Shown here: positions 8,086 to 17,109 of the stretch, one piece after another
Numbering within the stretch: the stretch's first letter is position 1
How the letters are laid out: every line of letters begins with the position of its first letter
Assembly: GCF_017948675.1 (NCBI RefSeq)
Contig: NZ_JAGFBU010000001.1
Span: 434,001 to 498,000, forward strand
From: Flavobacterium flabelliforme
GTDB lineage: Bacteria; Bacteroidota; Bacteroidia; Flavobacteriales; Flavobacteriaceae
Length of the DNA stretch: 64,000 bases
Reading direction: 5' to 3'
Made by a program: the position numbers and the translations under genes
The notes under the pieces: generated by a model
What the model saw: the letters and a program-made list of their open reading frames with translations, nothing else
Database searches by the model: none
What the model was told of the DNA's origin: nothing

Positions 8086-8682
8086 ATGCAAATAGACATA
8101 GACTTACTATTCTCTTGGGGCGCTGTAGCCAAAAAGTACAAAAAAAATGAAGTCGTTTTTAATGAAAGTGAAGAAGCTCATTTTTATTATCAAATAATTG
8201 ATGGTAGCGTAAGAATGTATAACTCTAATGATGAAGGAAAAGAATTTACACAAGGACTTTTTAGCAAAGGAGAAAGTTTTGGAGAACCTCCTTTATTTAT
8301 TGATCAATTATATCCTTCAAAAGCAGTTTGCCTACACGATGCTACGATCATAAAATTATGCAAGGAAAAATTTCTAAAAATCTTAGATGAATATCCTATT
8401 ATACTGAAATCATTTCTGATTTTACTCGCCAGAAAAACCCACTCAAAATCTATTACTTCTAAAGAAATAATTAATCAAACTCCTGAATTTAGAATTATTG
8501 CTTTTTTAGAAAAACACAAGAGAAAATCCGAATGTTGTGCGTCTGACAAAAAAATCATTCCTTATACCCGTCAGGAAATTGCGAACTTTACAGGCTTACG
8601 TGTGGAGACAGTAATTCGGGTTTTTTCAAAATTAAATGACTGCAAAAAAGTAGAAATCATAAATCACAAAATATACTTTTAA
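8086..8682 (+). CDS. Crp/Fnr-family transcriptional regulator
   Basis: A 198-aa regulator with an N-terminal cyclic-nucleotide-binding-type beta roll (about 15-110, ending GESFGEPPLFIDQLYP), a dimerisation helix and a C-terminal winged helix (YTRQEIANFTGLRVETVIRVFSKL, about 163-186, the helix-turn-helix). It lacks the N-terminal Cys cluster of oxygen-sensing FNR, although Cys173-174-like CC residues occur in the linker (KSECCASDK). It ends 2 bases before the next gene, so the two are an operon. Three FNR-like boxes lie in the window; this protein is the obvious candidate to bind them, by inference. The effector (NO, haem, other) is not readable from sequence. Confidence 0.9.
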   Translation: MQIDIDLLFSWGAVAKKYKKNEVVFNESEEAHFYYQIIDGSVRMYNSNDEGKEFTQGLFSKGESFGEPPLFIDQLYPSKAVCLHDATIIKLCKEKFLKILDEYPIILKSFLILLARKTHSKSITSKEIINQTPEFRIIAFLEKHKRKSECCASDKKIIPYTRQEIANFTGLRVETVIRVFSKLNDCKKVEIINHKIYF

Positions 8683-8684
8683 AA

Positions 8685-9917
8685 ATGAAACTTAATATAA
8701 AATTTTGGCTTAAATTCTCACTCATAAATCTTTGCATAGTAGCATCATTAGGCGTTTTGATGCGTTATAAAATAGGATTTGAATTTCCTTATTTCAATCA
8801 GAAAAACATACTGCATTCCCATTCTCATTTTGCCTTTGCCGGATGGATTACTCATACACTAATGACCTTAATGGTCTATTATCTTCAAGATAAAATTGGC
8901 GTTCTCGATACAAATAAATATAAAAAAATAATCATTGCAAATCTCATTTGCTCTTACGGAATGCTAGTCTTTTTTATCATTCAGGGCTACGGAATGTTTT
9001 CTATATTTTTCTCTACCGCCTCAATCCTAGTTTCCTATGCTTTTGGATATTACTACCTCAAAGATTTAAAAAAAATAGATACTGATTTAGCTGCCATAAA
9101 TTGGTTTAGAGCAGCAGTCATTTTTAATATTATTTCCTCTTTTGGAACTTTTTACTTAGCCTACATGATGGCTAGTAAAAATGTAATACAAGACTTGTAT
9201 TTATCTTCAATTTATTATTTTTTACATTTTCAGTATAACGGTTGGTTTTTCTTTGGCTGCATTGGGTTATTATTTGGGTTTTTAAACCTAAAAAAATCAG
9301 ATCATTCCTTTTTTGAAATTTCCTTTAAATTATTTGCTTTTGCTTGTATTCCAGCCTATTTTTTATCAATTCTTTGGCTAAAAGTTCCCGTATGGATTTA
9401 CATTATAACAGCATTCGCAGCTACAATACAAGTTTTTGCTTGGTTTAAATTATTGTTTATTTTAATTAAAACTCAAAAAGAATTCATTAATAATTTTGCT
9501 CCTTTATTGCGCTACATTTTATGTTTTGTTGCCTTAGCGTTAAGCATTAAATTCATTTTACAACTAGGTTCAACTATTCCGGTTTTAAGTCAAATGGCTT
9601 TTGGTTTCAGACCCATCGTAATTGCTTATTTACACTTAGTTTTACTAGCCGTAATTTCATTGTTCTTGCTATTTTATATATATGCCAAACATTTTATTAT
9701 TTTGAATAGCAAAATAAAGATAGGCCTTATTATTTTTTCTTTAGGCGTGTTTTTCAATGAGCTCGTTCTAGCTGTACAAGGTGTCGCCTCGTTCAGTTAC
9801 ACAATGATTCCCTATGTCAATGAGATTTTATTTGGTGTAGCGCTACTTTTACTTTTAGGAATAGGTTTAACTGCTTATTATTCATTTAAAAAGACTAAAA
9901 TTAATCCTGCCTTATGA
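8685..9917 (+). CDS. Polytopic membrane protein with conserved histidines, haem-copper oxidase subunit I- or NnrS-like
   Basis: A 410-aa protein with about 12 transmembrane helices. The first helices carry ILHSHSHFAFAGWITHTLM (residues 42-60), a His-rich helix like the low-spin haem ligand helix of haem-copper oxidases or the His helices of NnrS. Other conserved-looking sites are YFLHFQYNGWFFFG (178-191) and AYLHLVLLAVISLFLL near residue 315. It follows the Crp/Fnr gene by 2 bases. The catalytic HPEVY/His-Tyr signature of true terminal oxidases is not seen, so I do not call it an oxidase. A haem or NO-related role is inferred from the histidines and the denitrification context. Confidence 0.7.
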   Translation: MKLNIKFWLKFSLINLCIVASLGVLMRYKIGFEFPYFNQKNILHSHSHFAFAGWITHTLMTLMVYYLQDKIGVLDTNKYKKIIIANLICSYGMLVFFIIQGYGMFSIFFSTASILVSYAFGYYYLKDLKKIDTDLAAINWFRAAVIFNIISSFGTFYLAYMMASKNVIQDLYLSSIYYFLHFQYNGWFFFGCIGLLFGFLNLKKSDHSFFEISFKLFAFACIPAYFLSILWLKVPVWIYIITAFAATIQVFAWFKLLFILIKTQKEFINNFAPLLRYILCFVALALSIKFILQLGSTIPVLSQMAFGFRPIVIAYLHLVLLAVISLFLLFYIYAKHFIILNSKIKIGLIIFSLGVFFNELVLAVQGVASFSYTMIPYVNEILFGVALLLLLGIGLTAYYSFKKTKINPAL

Positions 9918-9929
9918 TTCCAATCATAA
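9912..9929 (+). promoter_or_regulatory. FNR-like box (18-bp perfect palindrome) upstream of the fasciclin gene
   Basis: TTATGATTCCAATCATAA is a perfect palindrome containing TGAT-N4-ATCA. Its centre is 64.5 bases from the fasciclin start and 33.5 bases from the -7-like TACTTTGA at 9951, again close to -41.5. The palindrome overlaps the stop codon of the preceding gene (TGA at 9915-9917). Confidence 0.7.
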
Positions 9930-9984
9930 ATTAAAAAATGGATAATGAAGTACTTTGAGGTACAAAACCTAAGTAATATTAATT

Positions 9985-10539
9985 ATGAAAAAACCAATTT
10001 TATTATTAGTTGCCACCTCTTTACTAACTTTTTTTGGATGCAAAGAAAGTAATGAAAAAGTAAGTGAAAAAGCTACTCCTGAAAGTGAAGTTCCTGCTGT
10101 AGGACAATCTGCAGTAAACGATGAAATTTCAAGTCCTAACATTGTTCAAACAGCGTCAAAGAGTAAAGACCACACGACATTAGTAGCAGCTGTAAAAGCC
10201 GCTGGATTAGTAGATGTGTTAAGTAATGCGGGACCATTTACCGTTTTTGCACCTACCAATGCTGCTTTTGAAAAACTACCAAAAGGTACTGTTGAAGGCT
10301 TATTAAAACCTGAAAAAAAGGATGATTTAAAAAATATTTTAGAATATCACACCTATGTTGGTAATTTAAAAACCGATTATATGCAAGATGGTCAGGAATA
10401 TGAAGAAGTAAATGGTGGAAAAATAAAAATAACAAAAGTGGGGGATAAAGTTTTTGTTAATGGTTCTGAAATCATTGCCTCAATTACAACTGCAAATGGA
10501 ATGATTCATGTCATAAATGATGTTTTATTGCCTAAATAA
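9985..10539 (+). CDS. Fasciclin (FAS1)-domain lipoprotein
   Basis: A 184-aa protein with lipobox FFGC (Cys19), a low-complexity charged linker, and one FAS1 domain (about 50-184): TLVAAVKAAGLVDVLSNAGP, FTVFAPTNAAFEKLP, LKNILEYHTYVG and the final GMIHVINDVLLP are all family hallmarks. FAS1 proteins are usually surface or periplasmic adhesins or binding proteins. The FNR-like palindrome upstream suggests induction under low oxygen. In flavobacteria FAS1 proteins occur next to respiratory genes, but a specific role here cannot be read from sequence. Confidence 0.92.
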   Translation: MKKPILLLVATSLLTFFGCKESNEKVSEKATPESEVPAVGQSAVNDEISSPNIVQTASKSKDHTTLVAAVKAAGLVDVLSNAGPFTVFAPTNAAFEKLPKGTVEGLLKPEKKDDLKNILEYHTYVGNLKTDYMQDGQEYEEVNGGKIKITKVGDKVFVNGSEIIASITTANGMIHVINDVLLPK

Positions 10540-10562
10540 AATTATTAATTCAAATGCCAATT

Positions 10563-10600
10563 AAAAAAGCGCAAAGTAAATTGTTTTGCGCTTTTTTTTA
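10563..10600 (+). terminator. Intrinsic terminator after the fasciclin gene
   Basis: Stem AAAAAAGCGCAAA / TTTGCGCTTTTTT followed by a T run. A second, weaker hairpin (ATTACTTT/AAAGTAAT, about 10605-10628) lies between it and the convergent haemoglobin gene. Confidence 0.85.
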
Positions 10601-10673
10601 AGTCATTACTTTAAAAAAAAGTAATAGCTGTAATTTTAAAATCATTATTAGTTTTAAAGATAAATAAAAACGA

Positions 10674-11045
10674 TTATTCGATTGTTTTGTACATCATAGC
10701 CATTGCAATATTGGCGGCTCTTTTCTTTACTTCGCTAGCTTTTTCCCCAACAAATAACTCATCAACAGTTTGATCAAATAAAAGATTCCATTGTAAGAAA
10801 TGCGATTCATTCATCTTACTTTTTTGATGTAATTCTTTATGCTTGACAATAGGATTACCGGTATAATTACCATTGCAAAATAAAATATTATCCCAAAAAT
10901 CATACATTTTAGATAAGTGATCTTCCCAGTTTACATGTGCAACTTCAGTAAAAAAATAGCCTATTTTGGCATCTTTTTTTACTTTATCATAAAAAGTATT
11001 CACCAGCTTAATTATATCATTTCTATTTCTAATAGTTGATTTCAT
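10674..11045 (-). CDS. Group III truncated haemoglobin
   Basis: A 123-aa single-domain globin: IIKLVNTFYDKVKKDAKIGYFF, then HLSKMYDFWDNILF with the CD/E region, YTGNPIVKHKELH and the F-helix His region, the pattern of group III truncated haemoglobins (family length about 120-135). Proposed roles in the family include NO or oxygen handling. It is downstream of nosY in the same direction, after a 121-bp gap, next to the FNR-controlled genes, so a link to N-oxide respiration is plausible. A second member of the same family is at 29301-29699. Confidence 0.88.
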   Translation of the reverse strand: MKSTIRNRNDIIKLVNTFYDKVKKDAKIGYFFTEVAHVNWEDHLSKMYDFWDNILFCNGNYTGNPIVKHKELHQKSKMNESHFLQWNLLFDQTVDELFVGEKASEVKKRAANIAMAMMYKTIE

Positions 11046-11166
11046 TTTGATGATTTTTGAGTTGAAAATTCACTAAAAGCTTAACATAAATAATAGTTTA
11101 TAACCTTGTTTATTATTTAACATTCAAATTAATAATATCATTCCTCTAAAAGGCTTTAAGAAGAAC

Positions 11167-11934
11167 TTACAAATCTTTATTTCTAAATTTAACGAGAGAG
11201 ATCAAAAAGGGAACAATAATCCAGGTACACAGCAACAAAAAAGAAATTAATAAACCAACAGAAGTTCCAAAAAAATCTTTAAAAATTGCTCCAGTATAAC
11301 CCATCATGGCCGAGACATCTAAATGTAATAAAATTTGTATTCTTGCTAAATCTATGGGGCTAAATCCAGTGACAATTATCATTGCTTTCTCTATTGGATA
11401 ATCAGACAATTGAAATAAAAGGAACAGTACTAAACCATCAAAAAGCAAAGCAAAATACAACCATGCCATAATTGCAATCCCAATTCCTTTTGCCTTATCT
11501 CGTGTAAGAATAGAACTGAGGAATGCCAAAGCAACAAAAACCAATGTGATGAGCGAACCAATAATTAGCATCATTAATCCAACACTATCCGGTGCATTTA
11601 TCAAAAGAGGAATTCCGGCTCCTACAAAAAAAGCTAAAACCATAGACAAAGACAGCCCTAAAAAAAGACTCAGCCAAATTTTCTTTCTTTTAATTGGTTG
11701 ACTTAATAATAGCTCAATAAACTCTGAACTATTGTACAAATAAATAGTTGCAAAAAGAATAGAAACCAATGGAACCGTAAATAAGATAATATTTAAAATA
11801 GTCAATAATCCTTTTGCTGAATTATCTTCTAATCCAAAAGAACTCCAAGAAAGAACAGCTAGAATTAAAGTATATGCGACAATAATCTTATTTTTAAGAA
11901 TATCTAGAAAAATAATTTTAATGATTCTGTTCAT
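11167..11934 (-). CDS. nosY: NosY, ABC transporter permease for NosZ maturation
   Basis: A 255-aa integral membrane protein with about six helices and the ABC-2 permease look (YLYNSSEFIELLLSQPIKRKKIW is the coupling helix region, ILTRDKAKGIG in the middle). It is the last gene of the nos run and overlaps nosF by 17 bases, indicating translational coupling. NosF and NosY energise maturation of the copper sites of NosZ together with NosD. Assignment rests on family features plus operon position. Confidence 0.9.
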   Translation of the reverse strand: MNRIIKIIFLDILKNKIIVAYTLILAVLSWSSFGLEDNSAKGLLTILNIILFTVPLVSILFATIYLYNSSEFIELLLSQPIKRKKIWLSLFLGLSLSMVLAFFVGAGIPLLINAPDSVGLMMLIIGSLITLVFVALAFLSSILTRDKAKGIGIAIMAWLYFALLFDGLVLFLLFQLSDYPIEKAMIIVTGFSPIDLARIQILLHLDVSAMMGYTGAIFKDFFGTSVGLLISFLLLCTWIIVPFLISLVKFRNKDL

Positions 11935-12640
11935 TGCGTTTATTTTTTAAAATTTTGGCAATAGCCTTTGAAATTTTTTGTTCGTTTGTTGCTTGGAGTA
12001 AATCAGCAATGGTTTGGTGAAAATGTACAGCACCATCTTGCATATATATAATCTGCGTTATCAGATCATCTAATTCACTCAAAAGATGAGAAGTGATCAA
12101 GATTAGTTTTCCTTTTTCTTTTTCTTTTATAATCTTTTCTTTCAAAATTTCTGAAGCCAAAGGATCAAGTCCAGCTGTAGGTTCATCTAGAATTAGCACT
12201 TCGGGATCAAATAAGAAAGCTAATGTTGCACTTACTTTTTGAGTAGTTCCGCCAGATAAAGTTCGCATTTGCTTGTCAACAATCTTTTCGAGTTCAAAAG
12301 CTTTTATTAAGTCTTCGTCTAAAACTTGATTGGAGTTCCTAATATTTTTTATCATTTCTATAATCTGTCCCACAGTCATATAATCAGGATAACGACCAAT
12401 TTGAGGCATATAACCAATATTTTCTCTGTACTTAAATTCTTTTAAAATTGATTTTTGATCCAGCAGAATATCTCCTTTTGTGGGAATCACCATTCCTAGA
12501 ATTGTTTTGATTAAAGTAGTCTTTCCACAACCATTGGGTCCAATCAGAGCAATACATTCTCCTTTTTGAAAACGAAGATTTATGTTATTTAAAACTTCTA
12601 ATTTCCCGAAATTTTTATATATATTTTTTATTTCAATCAT
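11918..12640 (-). CDS. nosF: NosF, ABC transporter ATPase for NosZ maturation
   Basis: A 240-aa ATPase subunit with Walker A GPNGCGKTT (about 34-42), Q-loop MPQIGRYPDYM, signature LSGGTTQK, Walker B VLILDEPTAGLDP and the switch His in ITSHLLSELDD. It overlaps nosD by 4 bases (ATGA) and nosY by 17, so the three are translationally coupled. It forms the NosFY ABC complex in the inner membrane that works with periplasmic NosD on CuZ assembly. Confidence 0.93.
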   Translation of the reverse strand: MIEIKNIYKNFGKLEVLNNINLRFQKGECIALIGPNGCGKTTLIKTILGMVIPTKGDILLDQKSILKEFKYRENIGYMPQIGRYPDYMTVGQIIEMIKNIRNSNQVLDEDLIKAFELEKIVDKQMRTLSGGTTQKVSATLAFLFDPEVLILDEPTAGLDPLASEILKEKIIKEKEKGKLILITSHLLSELDDLITQIIYMQDGAVHFHQTIADLLQATNEQKISKAIAKILKNKRNEQNH

Positions 12641-13866
12641 AATGGTAAAGAATGCATTAATGGAGAATTATCAACAAAATTATCCGGTGTAATACTTGGT
12701 AAAACTTTTTCTGATTTATCGAGAAGAGTAATCATAAAACTCCGAAATAAGAGCATTGCAGCAGGATTTTTTTCGACTAGAACGGCAAATAAACTTAATG
12801 GATGATAGGGAACATCTCCTACTCCATCTTTATTTAAATCATAGCCTTCATATTTATCCCAATAGTTGGTATTAAACTTGTTTAAAACCAAACTTCCGTT
12901 GGTTCCCATATCAAAAGTATTGGCGATGAAATTATTATTCACAATTTCATTATCCATACAACTTGCCTGAATTTTCATAGCCCAACCATTGGCCTGAAAT
13001 ACATTTTTTTCAATTAAAATTCTATTAGTTCCTTCCATGTGAATTCCAGAAGTATTTCTAGAAAATTTATTACCAATAATCTGACTGTCCGAAATTTCTT
13101 TTAGGAACAAACCGTAGGCACTATCTCCCCAATTTTCTTCAAAATAATTATTAAACATCTTGACATTCTTGGTGAACATCACCGAAACTCCAGCACCATT
13201 ATTCTTAAAAACGTTTGTAATATAAGCATCATCATTTGAGAACATAAAATGCAAACCATATCTAATATTCTTGCTTGAAATATTTCTCCATATCACAGAA
13301 TTCGTCACAAATTCAAAGTAAATACCATCTCTGTGACCAGATATTTTATTAGCAATAATCTGAAGGTTATCACTTTTCCAACAATGAATTCCGTTGCCTA
13401 TTTCTTGTTCCTCTTTTCCATAGGCAATAATTGTATTGTTCTTTATAAGACAGTTTCTTCCATTTTGAATATAGATTCCAAAGAAATTATCATCTAAAAT
13501 ATTATTCTGTATTATGACATTTTTTTTGTTGTAAACTTTTATACCACAAGGATCTTCTAATGTAGCATGTCCGGATCTAATGACTTTAAAACCATCTACA
13601 ACAACACTATCCGCTTTTACAGAAAGAACTTCATATTTTTTTTGACCGTCAAGAATAGGAAAGTCTTTACCAATAAAAACAACTTTCTTATCGATAATAA
13701 TATTACCCTCTTTATAAGTTCCTTTATGAACAATAATAGTATCTCCTATTTTAGCTAAATAAATTGCCTTTTTTATGGATTTTATAGATTTTTTAGGACC
13801 TACATCAATTATATGCGCGTGCAGGAATGAAGAAAACAACAGCATTATGAACAATATTTTTTTCAT
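12637..13866 (-). CDS. nosD: NosD, periplasmic copper-site maturation protein
   Basis: A 409-aa protein with a Sec signal peptide (MKKILFIMLLFSSFLHAH) and a right-handed beta-helix of NosD/CASH repeats (NNILDDNFFGIYIQNGRNCL, IHCWKSDN, GIYFEF, GLHFMFSND, GIHMEGTNRI), ending in the YWDKYEGYDLNKDGVGDVPY block typical of NosD. I start at the ATG at 13866 rather than 30 bases upstream because it begins the signal peptide. NosD delivers or assembles copper/sulphur for CuZ. His/Met in the repeats may bind copper. Confidence 0.93.
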   Translation of the reverse strand: MKKILFIMLLFSSFLHAHIIDVGPKKSIKSIKKAIYLAKIGDTIIVHKGTYKEGNIIIDKKVVFIGKDFPILDGQKKYEVLSVKADSVVVDGFKVIRSGHATLEDPCGIKVYNKKNVIIQNNILDDNFFGIYIQNGRNCLIKNNTIIAYGKEEQEIGNGIHCWKSDNLQIIANKISGHRDGIYFEFVTNSVIWRNISSKNIRYGLHFMFSNDDAYITNVFKNNGAGVSVMFTKNVKMFNNYFEENWGDSAYGLFLKEISDSQIIGNKFSRNTSGIHMEGTNRILIEKNVFQANGWAMKIQASCMDNEIVNNNFIANTFDMGTNGSLVLNKFNTNYWDKYEGYDLNKDGVGDVPYHPLSLFAVLVEKNPAAMLLFRSFMITLLDKSEKVLPSITPDNFVDNSPLMHSLPL

Positions 13867-14031
13867 TATTTTTTTTAGATTAAGCAATTCCAGCATAAAT
13901 AATTTAGCGCTATATAGGTATTTAAAAGCATCTGAAATTATAAAATTTCTACTTAAAAAAAATTATAGTTTTATAAAATAAAGGAATTGAAAAACAAATT
14001 TTACGTTTGTTATGCTACAAAAAATAAAGAT
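13867..14031. other. 165-bp gap between nosD and the nosL fusion
   Basis: AT-rich spacer without a credible gene. It is long enough to hold a secondary promoter for nosDFY, but no clear TAnnTTTG element was identified. Confidence 0.4.
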
Positions 14032-15048
14032 TTATTTTGTGAATACAGCATCCCAATTCATGGGTTCAGCTTCAAACTTAAGCTGAAATTCTTTAGCTAC
14101 TGTAGCATCAGAAAAAGCAATAACTCCACCTCGCATTGGGCTTAAAATGTCTGTCCCCGAAATAAAATGAGCACTTTCTGCCGCTATTAATACATTATTC
14201 TGGTTGTAATCATTAACAAAATAAGAAGCCACTTTGGTATCCGGATTTTCTTTACCGTACTTTATCATGCACATAATGTCGTCAAACTTGTAAGTTCTTC
14301 CTTTTACCGTAATTAATTCTGCTCCATATTTACCATCGGCAATACTCATTTTGCAAAAATCACAAGAATCTATATTTAATTTAATTGGAGTTGGCTCTGT
14401 TTTAGCACAAGAAATAAATGATAAGGAGAAAGCAAATAATAAGACGGCAGTTACTTTAGATTTAGAAAATCGTTTTAACATATTAGACTCTTTAAGCACA
14501 AGAATAAATAAAAGCACTCCTGAAGCAATCAACATCCAACCTCCAATATCCGGAATCGAATACGCTCCAAAATTCAACAATTGCTTATATCCTAACATCG
14601 GTGGTTGATAAGACATTCCTGGTACTCTAATGGCTGCATTGGGATCTAAATTATGTCCGTATTCATAGTTCCATCTGTAAAAATCTACTGCGGCCAAAAC
14701 TCCAAAAACAATTAAAGAAATAAATAACGCATATAATCCTTTTTTCTTTCCAATCAGTGCAACTACTAAAGCACTTATTGCAAAAAGACCAAAGATATAA
14801 GGTAGAATTGTAAACTCTATAAAATCTTCTTTATGCAAGGTTTTCATGCCGATATAATGGTTAAGCCCATTGATAATATCAACATCTCCCGCAATTTTAT
14901 TCGCATGTAATTTAAGAACTAATCCCTCTGGATATTGTGGAGCAGAAAGTTCGATTCTCCACATTGGAACAAAAATAGAAGATAGCAATAGTACCATCAC
15001 TACCAAAAGCATAACTTTTGAAAGTATTGTAATTTTTGAATTATTCAT
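14032..15048 (-). CDS. nosL: Membrane protein fused to NosL copper chaperone
   Basis: A 338-aa two-part protein. Residues 1-190 are a membrane module with helices near 10-28, 78-100, 103-122 and 165-186 and a periplasmic loop rich in Trp, His and Met. Residues 190-338 are a NosL domain: a second lipoprotein-like signal (MLKRFSKSKVTAVLLF..., Cys214 in SFISC), then NIDSCDFCKMSIAD and KFDDIMCMIKYGKE, in which the CDFCKM and DIMCM motifs match NosL copper-binding residues. NosL delivers copper to NosZ. In proteobacteria NosL is a free lipoprotein; here the retained lipobox inside the fusion suggests a joining of two genes, or an internal start at Met190. Confidence 0.85.
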   Translation of the reverse strand: MNNSKITILSKVMLLVVMVLLLSSIFVPMWRIELSAPQYPEGLVLKLHANKIAGDVDIINGLNHYIGMKTLHKEDFIEFTILPYIFGLFAISALVVALIGKKKGLYALFISLIVFGVLAAVDFYRWNYEYGHNLDPNAAIRVPGMSYQPPMLGYKQLLNFGAYSIPDIGGWMLIASGVLLFILVLKESNMLKRFSKSKVTAVLLFAFSLSFISCAKTEPTPIKLNIDSCDFCKMSIADGKYGAELITVKGRTYKFDDIMCMIKYGKENPDTKVASYFVNDYNQNNVLIAAESAHFISGTDILSPMRGGVIAFSDATVAKEFQLKFEAEPMNWDAVFTK

Positions 15049-15062
15049 ATTTTTTATTATTA

Positions 15063-15095
15063 AAAAGGGAACAAACTATTTATTTGTTCCCTTTT
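15063..15095 (-). terminator. Hairpin between nosZ and nosL
   Basis: A 13-bp perfect stem (AAAAGGGAACAAA / TTTGTTCCCTTTT) with a 7-nt loop, followed on the minus strand by TTTTTAAT. It looks like an intrinsic terminator placed inside the operon and would let nosZ be expressed above the accessory genes. Confidence 0.75.
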
Positions 15096-15110
15096 GAATT
15101 TCAAGTACTA

Positions 15111-17084
15111 TTATTTAGCTGGCATATTAGTTCCCAGACTAAAAGTGAGAGGAACGGTACTTCCTACTGGAGATACCCTAACATAACCTTGCATTTCTTG
15201 GTGTAGCGCACTACAAAAATCAGTACAATAGAATGGATAAATTCCAACTTTTTTAGGCAACCATTTTAGAGTTGCAGTTTCTCCAGGCATGATTAAAAGT
15301 TCTGCATTATCTGCCCCTTTTATAGCGAAACCATGAGGTACATCCCAGTCTTGTTCTAAGTTAGTTACATGGAAATAAACCTCATCACCAACTTTTATTC
15401 CCTCAATATTATCAGAAGCAAAGTGAGAACGGATAGAAGTCATATATACATCAATTCTATTTCCTTTTCTAACTACTTTAGCTTCTTTCTCTCCTTTAGT
15501 AACAAAAGGATTGTGATTTTCTTCAATTTTGTAGAACTTTAGCTGGCCATTGTTTCTAATTAAATCTGCTGGTGCTGCTTGCGCGTAATGTGGTTCACCA
15601 ATAGTTGGATAATCTAATAATAATTTCATTTTATCACCACTAATGTCGAACAACTGTGCACTTTGCGCCAATTCTGGGCCAGTAGGTAAGTAACGATCTT
15701 TGGTAATTTTATTATATACAACCATATATTTACCAAATGGTTTTCTACTATCACCACCTGGAATCATTAAGTGTCCTGGTGAATAATAAGTTGGATGTCT
15801 ATCTAAAATTTTCAAGGTTTTAATATCCCATTTTACCACTTCTGAAGAAACAAAGAAAGTAGTGTAAGCGTTACCTCTTCCGTCAAATTCAGTGTGTAAT
15901 GGTCCTAATCCTGGTTTTTTAACTTCACCATGCAAAGCTGCTTCGTATTTTATAACTGGAATTCCATCGTAATTACCGTCAAATTGTTTGTTAGCAATTG
16001 CTTTTACCATTTTGTCAAAACTAAAAACAGGAATCAAAGCGGCTAATTTTCCACTACCAACAATGAATTCACCTGTAGGATCAACATCACAACCATGAGG
16101 AGATTTAGGACATGGAATCATGTAGCAAATGTCTTTTAAAGCTTTAGAATCAAGTACTAGAACTTCATTTCTCATTTCTGATTTGGCAGAATGTGTTTTC
16201 TCATCCCAAGTATTGTGAACATATTTTGCCGCTATTTTTTTCCCTTTACCGGCTTTGATATACTCTTCGGCTTTTTTCCAGTTAACAGCCATGATAAAAT
16301 CTTTATCTTTCTGAGAAGCATTCACTTCAAGTAAAGTATTAGCTTGTTCTGTATTGTAACAAGAAAAGAAAAACCATCCGTGAGACTTCCCTTTTCCAGC
16401 ATGACTTAAATCCCAATTGACACCAGGAGTTTCAATCTGGAAAGCGATATCCATCTGACCTTCTTTACCAACTTTTACAAAACTCAAATACCCTTTAAAG
16501 TTTTCTTTATACGTATTAATAGGTACGTCTCCATTAGAATTATCCGGCGGAACGCTAAAACGAGTTCCTGCAACAACATATTCTGTGTTTTCGGTAATAA
16601 AAGGAGAGGAGTGATTTCCTGCACTATTAGGCAATTCAATAATCTCTACAGTTTTGAATGTTTTCAAATCCACACGAGCTATTCTAGGCGTATTATTGGC
16701 ATTGGCAAAAATCCAACGACCATCAACTTCACCATTGGTCTGTGACATGTCTAAATGGTGTTGGTCGTCCCAAGGCACAAATCCATGAGAAGTATTCAGC
16801 ATGGGCTTTGATTCTTCACTATATCCATATCCGCTTTGAGGATCTACAGAAAAAATAGGAACCACTCTTAATAAACGAGCACTTGGCAAAGCGTAAACAC
16901 TCATTTGTCCACTAAATCCTCCTGAAACAAAATTATAAAACTCATCGTATTTACCAGGGGCAACATACACTTTTTGAGCAGCATCACCACTTACCGCATC
17001 GGCTGTATCTTTAGGTCTACAAGAACCAAAAAAGACACTCGCAAACACAACAGCAATACTGGTTTTTACAAAAATATTTTTCAT
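15111..17084 (-). CDS. nosZ: NosZ, clade II nitrous oxide reductase (lipoprotein type)
   Basis: A 657-aa enzyme that reduces N2O to N2. It carries a Sec/lipoprotein signal (FFGSC, Cys22) and not a twin-arginine signal, the mark of clade II NosZ. The N-terminal beta-propeller has the CuZ region WDDQHHLDMS (His109, His110) and further His in GNHSSPF, SHAGKGKSHGW, CPKSPHGCD, LGPLHTEFDG and GEPHYAQ. The C-terminal cupredoxin holds CuA: FYCTDFCSALHQEMQGY with Cys620, Cys624, His628 and Met631; the CTDFC form (Asp where clade I has Trp) is again clade II. It is preceded by a cytochrome c and followed by nosL, nosD, nosF, nosY. Confidence 0.98.
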   Translation of the reverse strand: MKNIFVKTSIAVVFASVFFGSCRPKDTADAVSGDAAQKVYVAPGKYDEFYNFVSGGFSGQMSVYALPSARLLRVVPIFSVDPQSGYGYSEESKPMLNTSHGFVPWDDQHHLDMSQTNGEVDGRWIFANANNTPRIARVDLKTFKTVEIIELPNSAGNHSSPFITENTEYVVAGTRFSVPPDNSNGDVPINTYKENFKGYLSFVKVGKEGQMDIAFQIETPGVNWDLSHAGKGKSHGWFFFSCYNTEQANTLLEVNASQKDKDFIMAVNWKKAEEYIKAGKGKKIAAKYVHNTWDEKTHSAKSEMRNEVLVLDSKALKDICYMIPCPKSPHGCDVDPTGEFIVGSGKLAALIPVFSFDKMVKAIANKQFDGNYDGIPVIKYEAALHGEVKKPGLGPLHTEFDGRGNAYTTFFVSSEVVKWDIKTLKILDRHPTYYSPGHLMIPGGDSRKPFGKYMVVYNKITKDRYLPTGPELAQSAQLFDISGDKMKLLLDYPTIGEPHYAQAAPADLIRNNGQLKFYKIEENHNPFVTKGEKEAKVVRKGNRIDVYMTSIRSHFASDNIEGIKVGDEVYFHVTNLEQDWDVPHGFAIKGADNAELLIMPGETATLKWLPKKVGIYPFYCTDFCSALHQEMQGYVRVSPVGSTVPLTFSLGTNMPAK

Positions 17085-17109
17085 ACTTTTTTATTTATTA
17101 TTTTTTGAA

